Assembly: GCA_030639105.1 (NCBI GenBank) | Contig: DAOWDI010000131.1 | Span: 1 to 5,970, forward strand | Direction: 5' to 3' | Source of the DNA: Gammaproteobacteria bacterium | GTDB lineage: Bacteria > Pseudomonadota > Gammaproteobacteria > Ga0077536 | DNA length: 5,970 bases | Part shown: positions 1 through 4,671 of the stretch, piece after piece | Layout of the letters: each line of letters starts with the position of its first letter | Numbering within the stretch: position 1 is the stretch's first letter | Made by a program: the position numbers and the translations under genes | The notes under the pieces: generated by a model | What the model was told of the DNA's origin: nothing | Seen by the model: the letters and a program-made list of their open reading frames with translations, nothing else | The model's database searches: none

Positions 1-1
1 C

Positions 2-1333
2 GAAGTCTCGAGTCTGAATCGTGGAGAATGGCGCGTCAGCGATCCCAAGTGGGACGAAGGGATCGCGCGCTTTGCCGAAAAATCCGCGGCCCCGGTCATT
101 CCAATGTACATCGGCGGGCGTAACAGCAATCTATTCCAGATCGGCGGACTGCTGCACCCGAGTTTGCGGACTGCGCTGTTGGTACGCGAAATGATGAACA
201 AGCGGGGCACGACTATCGACATCCGTATCGGCCGGGAGATTGCACCGGCAACATTGGCATTGCTGGACGGTCGCGACCAAATCACTCGGTACTTACAGAC
301 GAAGACCTATCTGCTCAAGGAAAAGGCATCACAGCGTATTGCGCTGAGGCGCGTGGAAAGAACCGCACGCCCGCCCGAAGAAATCGCCAAAAGCGGGAAT
401 GCCACAGACTTCGAAAATGAAATCGTTTCCCTGCCGAACGAACAATTACTACTAAACAGTGGCGCTAACGACGTCTACTACGCGGCCGCGGACCAGATCC
501 CACGGATTCTGCAGGAGATCGGACGCCTGCGCGAGTTGTCTTTTCGTGATATCGGGGAAGGCACCGGTCGATCTTCGGATCTCGATCTCTATGACAGTTA
601 CTACACCCATCTGTTCGTCTGGGATCGCATTGGCAGACGGATCGTTGGCGGTTACCGCCTCGGTCACACGGACAGGATCCTGGATGCCTTTGGTCCGAAG
701 GGGCTCTACATCCACAGTTTGTTCAAATTGTCGCCCGAACTAACAGCCGACCTGCGTGTCGCGTTGGAACTCGGTCGGTCGTTCGTTCGCACCGAATATC
801 AGCGCAGTCACTCTGCACTGATGCTGTTATGGAAAGGTATCGCACACTATCTGATACGCCATCCGCAATACCGAATATTGTTCGGCCCGGTAAGCATCAG
901 CAACGACTATCACCCCGTATCGCAGGAGATCCTCATACAATTTCTCCGCGGAAAAAATTCTGAGCTGCGGCGGGCAAGCCAGGTAAAACCGCGGCGTCCG
1001 TTCCGGATTAAATCGGAATTGACAACCGATCTCATCGACCTTGACAGCATCGATTTGAGTATCATTTCCGACCTATTGAGCACGGTCGAGTCTGACGATA
1101 AAGGGGTCCCCGTCCTGCTTCGACAATACCTCAAAATGGGCGGACAGATCCTGGGATTCAACATCGACCCGAATTTCAATAATTCGATCGATTGCATGCT
1201 ATGGGTCGATTTGACCCGCACGGAACTAACATTGCTCAAGAAATACATGGGCCATGAAGGCGCAGCTGAATTTTGCCGCCTGCACGAGCGCCGAGATGGA
1301 GAACATGGGGTCAAATCCCGCCTGGTGGGTTGA
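2..1333 (+). CDS. Bifunctional acyltransferase: PlsC-like O-acyltransferase fused to OlsB-like GNAT N-acyltransferase (5' partial)
   Basis: The frame is open from the first bases of the window, so the gene starts upstream; ATG at 104 is internal. The 443 visible residues begin with E-V-S, the tail of the FPxGEVS-type block of lysophospholipid acyltransferases, followed by a PlsC C-terminal region (PVIPMYIGGRNS, then a short helical stretch to about nt 330). A linker leads to a GNAT domain of the hemolysin/OlsB type (Acetyltransf_5) at about nt 425-960: DLDLYDSYYTHL, VGGYRLG (644-664), ELGRSFVR (767-790), LLWKGI and LFGPVSIS. The final 120 residues are less recognisable. This order matches the Serratia OlsF type, in which one protein carries both acylation steps of ornithine lipid synthesis; other PlsC-GNAT fusions have unknown substrates, so ornithine is only inferred. 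Likely membrane-associated. Architecture is well supported, substrate is not. TGA at 1331-1333; a pyrophosphatase gene follows after 48 nt. Confidence 0.85.
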   Translation, partial: EVSSLNRGEWRVSDPKWDEGIARFAEKSAAPVIPMYIGGRNSNLFQIGGLLHPSLRTALLVREMMNKRGTTIDIRIGREIAPATLALLDGRDQITRYLQTKTYLLKEKASQRIALRRVERTARPPEEIAKSGNATDFENEIVSLPNEQLLLNSGANDVYYAAADQIPRILQEIGRLRELSFRDIGEGTGRSSDLDLYDSYYTHLFVWDRIGRRIVGGYRLGHTDRILDAFGPKGLYIHSLFKLSPELTADLRVALELGRSFVRTEYQRSHSALMLLWKGIAHYLIRHPQYRILFGPVSISNDYHPVSQEILIQFLRGKNSELRRASQVKPRRPFRIKSELTTDLIDLDSIDLSIISDLLSTVESDDKGVPVLLRQYLKMGGQILGFNIDPNFNNSIDCMLWVDLTRTELTLLKKYMGHEGAAEFCRLHERRDGEHGVKSRLVG

Positions 1334-1381
1334 CCACGTCGTTCTAATCGTACGAAGTCGATCCATGAGGGCTGTACCAAT

Positions 1382-1858
1382 ATGAACCACTGTGAAGGCG
1401 GGCCATTCGACATCATCATCGAGGTACCTCGTTGGGGTTTCGTAAAACGCGGTAGTAATGACGACGTTGACTTCATCTCCCCGCTGCCTTGTCCCTATAA
1501 TTATGGTTCTATACCAAAATACCTAGGCCTCGACGGCGATCTGCTCGACGCCGTCGTTCTCGGACCGCGGTTAGCGCGGGGAACAAGGCTGAATATGCGC
1601 GCGTATGGCGTCATCGGGTTAACCGATCGTGGCCTGTACGATGACAAGTTGATCTGCAGCGATAAACCACTGACCAACCTCGATCGTTTCCTCATTCTGA
1701 ACTTTTTTCGCCTCTACGCCATCTTCAAACGGCTCCTTAATTTCATTCGCCGCCGGCACGGGCCGACATTCTGCGATGGGTGGCGCGAGGTGGACAGTGC
1801 GGTGGCATGCGCCCGGCTACGCGAGGATGCCTGGGAGGGTCCGACAATCGTATTTTGA
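1382..1858 (+). CDS. Divergent family I inorganic pyrophosphatase (158 aa)
   Basis: Soluble family I pyrophosphatases hydrolyse PPi to two phosphates in the cytoplasm. Recognisable elements are IEVPRWGFVKR (residues 13-23), PCPYNYGSIP (36-45), the signature DGDLLD (D51, D53, D56, matching E. coli D65, D67, D70) and D82-x4-D-D-K (D82, D87, K89, matching D97, D102, K104), then FFRLY at 108-112. The metal-binding aspartates are therefore all present. Differences from E. coli: the segment between the first lysine and PYNYG is about seven residues shorter and lacks the VDR arginine (R43), and the lysine of the FFxxYK motif (K142) is alanine (A113). At 158 aa it is shorter than the roughly 175 aa of the E. 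coli enzyme. From memory, similar short forms are annotated as inorganic diphosphatases in several bacteria; activity on PPi itself is inferred. The ATG has a weak GAGG at 1367-1370, 11 nt upstream. It lies between an acyltransferase and a PPi-releasing ligase. Confidence 0.82.
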   Translation: MNHCEGGPFDIIIEVPRWGFVKRGSNDDVDFISPLPCPYNYGSIPKYLGLDGDLLDAVVLGPRLARGTRLNMRAYGVIGLTDRGLYDDKLICSDKPLTNLDRFLILNFFRLYAIFKRLLNFIRRRHGPTFCDGWREVDSAVACARLREDAWEGPTIVF

Positions 1859-1920
1859 GACCTTGGGGCCATACCATTGAGCTGGTCGAGCCCGTATCAA
1901 CCAACACATGGCGAAATGAC

Positions 1921-3447
1921 ATGACGCTTTCTGACCTGCTCGCCAAGGGTAATGATACAGACGCAGTATTGGCCGCCCCCGACCGGGGGCCGATGTCTTA
2001 CGCGCGGTTGCGCGAGCTGTGCCGCTGGACAGCCGAAAACCTGGCTCGTCATGGGCTCGGCGCCAACGACCGTATCGCCATCGTGTTGCCCAACGGGCCG
2101 GAAATGGCGGCGAGTTTTGTTGCCGTCGCGAGCGCAGCGAGTGCGGCCCCGTTGAACCCAACCTATAAAGCTGCCGAATTCGAATTCCATCTCTGCGATC
2201 TTGGCGCGAAGGCGATCATCCTCGCTGCTAGAATCGAGACGCCGGCGCGCGAAGTCGCGCTACGCCTCGGGATCCCCGTGATCGAACTGGAGAGGGTCCC
2301 CGATTCGCCGGCCGGCACTTTCGATCTCGACTTCGGCGCGATGCCCACGAAAGGGTCCGGGAAGGCGCCGGGCGGTGATGATATCGCACTGGTCCTGTAT
2401 ACCTCGGGAACGACGTCGCGGCCAAAAATCGTACCTTTGAGTCAGGCCAATCTGCATGCCTCCGCAGCGCATATCAGCACCACTCTGTCTCTGGCTCCCG
2501 GCGATCGGTGCCTCAATATAATGCCGCTGTTCCACATTCACGGCTTGATCGCCGCGGTGCTATCTTCAATCAATGCGGGCGGCTCAGTAACCTGTACGCC
2601 GGGCTTCAATGCGATGACGTTTTTCACCTGGCTCGAAGGAACCAAACCCAGCTGGTACACGGCGGTGCCGACCATGCATCAGGCGATCCTCGAACGTGCG
2701 GGTCGTCATCCGAAACCAATCGCGGCTGCCCGTCTGCGGTTTATCCGCTCGTCGTCCTCATCGCTGCCGCCGCCGGTGATGCAACGTTTGGAACAGACGT
2801 TTTCCTGCCCGGTCATCGAGTCCTACGGGATGACGGAGGCCGCGCATCAGATGACCTCAAATCAGCTGCCACCAGGAGCCCGCAAAGCGGGTTCGGTGGG
2901 TATCCCGGCGGGACCCGAGGTCCGTCTTATGGACGCAACCGGGGCCTTCGTCGGCGCCAGCGGCGAGGGTGAAATTGTGATCCGCGGCGCCAACGTGATC
3001 CAGGGTTACGAAGCAAACCCGCGGGCGAATACAAGCGCTTTCGTGGGCGATCCCAACGGCGGCGGCGGCTGGTTTCGGACCGGCGATGAGGGTATCTTCG
3101 ACGACGATGGGTTCCTCACTATCAGCGGACGCATCAAGGAGATCATCAACCGTGGCGGCGAAAAGATCGCGCCACGCGAGGTCGACAATGTCCTCATGGG
3201 CCACAACGCGGTAGCGCAGGTTGTAACGTTTGGTGTATCGCATCCAAAACTCGGCGAGGATGTTGCCGCCGCGATTGTGTTACGCGAGGGCATGACCATC
3301 TCCGCGCACGAACTACGCGATTTTGCCGCCGCGCATCTGGCGGCCTTCAAGGTTCCGCGAAGACTCATATTTCTCGACGAGATCCCGAGGGGCGAGACCG
3401 GTAAGCTGCAGCGCATCGGGCTCGCGGAGAAGCTCGGATTGGGGTGA
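1921..3447 (+). CDS. AMP-forming acyl-CoA synthetase, oxalate-CoA ligase (AAE3/Pcs60)-like
   Basis: A full-length (508 aa) member of the ANL adenylating enzymes, which activate a carboxylate with ATP to an acyl-AMP and transfer it to CoA, releasing PPi. Seen in order: ATP-binding loop YTSGTTSRPK (160-169), MPLFHIHGL with WYTAVPTMHQAI after it, SYGMTE (301-306), GWFRTGDEG with the ribose-binding D389, hinge GRIKEIINRGGEKI (403-416), and the C-terminal catalytic lysine K495 in GETGKLQR. The region LFHIHGLIA, WYTAVPTMHQ, YGMTEAAHQM and SVGIPAGPEV strongly recalls oxalate-CoA ligases (EC 6.2.1.8), so a small dicarboxylate or similar short acid is the best guess; a medium-chain acid is the alternative. 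I chose ATG 1921 because the protein then starts MTLSDLLAKG like its relatives. The frame is open upstream to ATG 1780, but that stretch overlaps the pyrophosphatase gene and looks non-homologous; TTG 1855, overlapping the pyrophosphatase stop, is another possibility. No clear Shine-Dalgarno precedes 1921. Confidence 0.9.
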   Translation: MTLSDLLAKGNDTDAVLAAPDRGPMSYARLRELCRWTAENLARHGLGANDRIAIVLPNGPEMAASFVAVASAASAAPLNPTYKAAEFEFHLCDLGAKAIILAARIETPAREVALRLGIPVIELERVPDSPAGTFDLDFGAMPTKGSGKAPGGDDIALVLYTSGTTSRPKIVPLSQANLHASAAHISTTLSLAPGDRCLNIMPLFHIHGLIAAVLSSINAGGSVTCTPGFNAMTFFTWLEGTKPSWYTAVPTMHQAILERAGRHPKPIAAARLRFIRSSSSSLPPPVMQRLEQTFSCPVIESYGMTEAAHQMTSNQLPPGARKAGSVGIPAGPEVRLMDATGAFVGASGEGEIVIRGANVIQGYEANPRANTSAFVGDPNGGGGWFRTGDEGIFDDDGFLTISGRIKEIINRGGEKIAPREVDNVLMGHNAVAQVVTFGVSHPKLGEDVAAAIVLREGMTISAHELRDFAAAHLAAFKVPRRLIFLDEIPRGETGKLQRIGLAEKLGLG

Positions 3448-3508
3448 TGGGCCACTACGGCAAAGCGGGCGCCTTGCTGCGTACTGCGCTGGCCGGCGGA
3501 AACGCGGC

Positions 3509-4483
3509 TTGAAGATCTGTATCTACGGTGCGGGCGCGGTCGGCGGGTTTCTCGGCGCGCGGCTTGCACTCGCCGGAGTACAAGTCAGTCTCGTCGCGCG
3601 CGGGGCCCACCTGGCGGCTATCCGTGCACAGGGACTAAAAGTCAAAAGCGCGGGCACCGAATCGGTGTGCCGCGTGGCCTGCTCCGACACACCCCAAGAA
3701 TTCGGCATCCAGGACTACGTGATCATCACGCTCAAGGCGCATTGTGTTTCGCCGCTCGTCAATCGGATCGATACCTTGTGCGGCGAACACACGACCATCG
3801 TGCCGGCGGTCAATGGGATCCCTTGGTGGTACTTTCACCGCCTCGAGGGGCCGCACGAGGGGCACCGTATTGGCAGCGTCGACCCCAGCGGAACACAGTG
3901 GGACGTGCTTCGCCCAGAACGAACCATCGGGTGTGTTGTCTATCCGTCCTGCGAAGTCCCGGAGCCCGGCGTGATCGAACACCTAGCGGGCGATCGATTC
4001 ACGCTGGGCGAACCATCGGGCGAGCGCTCGGCACGCGTCCTGCGCCTGGCCGAGACCTTACGCAATGCGGGGCTCAAGGCCCCGGTCAAGACGCACATCC
4101 GCGATGAAATCTGGGTAAAGCTGTGGGGCAATGTTGCTTTTAATCCAATCAGCGCATTGACTGGCGCCACGCTCAAGACGATCTGTGCGGTTGCGGAGAC
4201 TCGTGCGCTCGCACGTTCAATGATGGTAGAGGCGCAAGCTGTCGGAGAAGCACTCGGCGCGCGTTTTTCGGTCGACCTCCACAGTCGCATCGATGGCGCC
4301 GCCGCGGTTGGCGCGCATAAGACTTCGATGCTGCAGGACCTGACACGGGGCCGGGCGATGGAGATCGATGCCGTCGTCGGTGCCGTGCAGGAGTTAGGTA
4401 TTCTGGCTCATGTCGCAACGCCGACAATCGATATTGTCTCAGTACTGGTGAAAGCGCGGGCGCGCGAAGCAGGATGTTATTGA
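3509..4483 (+). CDS. 2-dehydropantoate 2-reductase family protein (PanE/ApbA-like)
   Basis: A 324-aa NAD(P)-dependent dehydrogenase of the ketopantoate reductase fold. Evidence: N-terminal Rossmann motif GAGAVGG (7-13), the VNG segment with N102, catalytic lysine K204 within DEIWVKLWGNVAFNPISALTG, and the C-terminal KTSMLQDLxRGRAMEID block with S273 and E285; these correspond to N98, K176, S244 and E256 of E. coli PanE. The start is TTG at 3509, because the coenzyme fold begins immediately (LKICIYGAG); GGCGGA at 3495-3500 is a plausible ribosome site 8 nt away. Reading back to ATG 3323 would overlap the ligase gene by 125 nt with an unrelated arginine-rich stretch. The GIPWWYF and VDPSGTQW segments recall a clade common as extra paralogues in proteobacteria, so a true role in pantothenate synthesis is uncertain; reduction of another 2-oxo acid is possible. 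It follows the ligase gene by 61 nt without a terminator, so the two are probably cotranscribed. Confidence 0.88.
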   Translation: MKICIYGAGAVGGFLGARLALAGVQVSLVARGAHLAAIRAQGLKVKSAGTESVCRVACSDTPQEFGIQDYVIITLKAHCVSPLVNRIDTLCGEHTTIVPAVNGIPWWYFHRLEGPHEGHRIGSVDPSGTQWDVLRPERTIGCVVYPSCEVPEPGVIEHLAGDRFTLGEPSGERSARVLRLAETLRNAGLKAPVKTHIRDEIWVKLWGNVAFNPISALTGATLKTICAVAETRALARSMMVEAQAVGEALGARFSVDLHSRIDGAAAVGAHKTSMLQDLTRGRAMEIDAVVGAVQELGILAHVATPTIDIVSVLVKARAREAGCY

Positions 4484-4550
4484 TTGGGGGTGTTCAGATC
4501 GGAATGGAGCACAATTTCATTCCCGTCAAAATGATCGCTGCTGAGTATGA

Positions 4551-4579
4551 TTCTAATGACGGCGACATCTGTTTATACT
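4551..4579 (+). promoter_or_regulatory. Candidate sigma70 promoter of rapA
   Basis: The -10 hexamer TATACT at 4574-4579 matches TATAAT in five of six positions. With a 17-bp spacer, the -35 is TTCTAA at 4551-4556, a weak three-of-six match to TTGACA. The local sequence is AT-rich compared with its surroundings and is followed at once by GC-rich DNA. Transcription would start near 4586, giving an 85-nt leader before rapA. It is the only promoter-like pair that I found convincing in the intergenic gaps. Confidence 0.5.
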
Positions 4580-4584
4580 TGCGC

Positions 4585-4611
4585 GCCCGCCGCGCTGCCA
4601 CCGCGGCGGGC
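4585..4611 (+). repeat. 10-bp perfect inverted repeat (stem-loop) in the rapA leader
   Basis: GCCCGCCGCG at 4585-4594 is exactly complementary to CGCGGCGGGC at 4602-4611, with a 7-nt loop (CTGCCAC). It is followed by AAGCGTTAATC rather than a T-run, and its other side also lacks one, so it does not look like an intrinsic terminator in either direction. If the promoter at 4551-4579 is right, the stem starts at the first transcribed bases. Confidence 0.75.
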
Positions 4612-4657
4612 AAGCGTTAATCACCATAGTTTTTCTTTCCCGTCACCGACCGGGAGC

Positions 4658-4662
4658 GGAGG
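4658..4662 (+). promoter_or_regulatory. Ribosome binding site of rapA
   Basis: GGAGG at 4658-4662 ends 9 nt before TTG 4672. This strong Shine-Dalgarno match decides the unusual TTG start: no ATG or GTG in the same frame nearby would give the complete conserved N-terminus. Confidence 0.8.
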
Positions 4663-4671
4663 GTTTTAATC

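Larger units (their letters stand above)
4484..4671 (+). other. Intergenic region between the reductase gene and rapA
   Basis: This is the only gap longer than 62 nt in the window and so the most likely transcription-unit boundary. It holds a weak inverted repeat (GGAATG 4501-4506 with CATTCC 4518-4523, not followed by a T-run), a candidate sigma70 promoter at 4551-4579, a 10-bp GC-rich stem-loop at 4585-4611, a T-rich run at 4630-4638 and the rapA ribosome site. No small ORF with a convincing start was seen. Confidence 0.7.

Noticed and set aside
1330..1356. Promoter-like TTGACC followed by TACGAA before the pyrophosphatase gene
   Set aside because: The -35 is good, but the -10 matches only half of the consensus and the spacer is 15 bp; tight gene spacing favours read-through.
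910..1476. 188-codon open frame on the minus strand
   Set aside because: It is antisense to the acyltransferase 3' end, is rich in Arg, Ser and Pro, and has no recognisable domain; typical shadow of a GC-rich gene.
1531..1556. 8-bp inverted repeat CGACGGCG / CGCCGTCG with a 10-nt loop
   Set aside because: It falls in the repetitive catalytic motif LDGDLLDAVV, whose Asp/Gly/Ala codons explain it.
1855..1883. TTGAGA as a -35 element for the ligase gene
   Set aside because: No acceptable -10 hexamer is found at 16-18 bp spacing.
1780..1920. Upstream extension of the ligase gene to ATG 1780
   Set aside because: It overlaps the pyrophosphatase coding region by 79 nt and encodes 47 glycine- and arginine-rich residues unlike any ligase N-terminus; homology begins at 1921.
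1975..1990. GCCCCC / GGGGGC hairpin with 4-nt loop near the ligase start
   Set aside because: A six-bp stem is common in DNA of this GC content, and it lies 54 nt inside the gene, too far to mask the start.
2176..2187. 12-bp palindrome GAATTCGAATTC in the ligase gene
   Set aside because: It encodes the repeated dipeptide EFEF; short and explained by the coding sequence.
3323..3508. Upstream extension of the reductase gene to ATG 3323
   Set aside because: It lies mostly inside the ligase C-terminal coding region and the translated stretch is arginine- and serine-rich shadow sequence; the Rossmann fold begins at TTG 3509.
3006..3569. 187-codon open frame on the minus strand
   Set aside because: Antisense to the ligase and reductase junction, with low-complexity Arg/Ser/Pro composition and no recognisable domain.
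4585..4638. Stem-loop plus later T-run as an intrinsic terminator of the upstream unit
   Set aside because: The T-run starts 19 nt after the stem, too far for an intrinsic terminator, and the intervening sequence is mixed.
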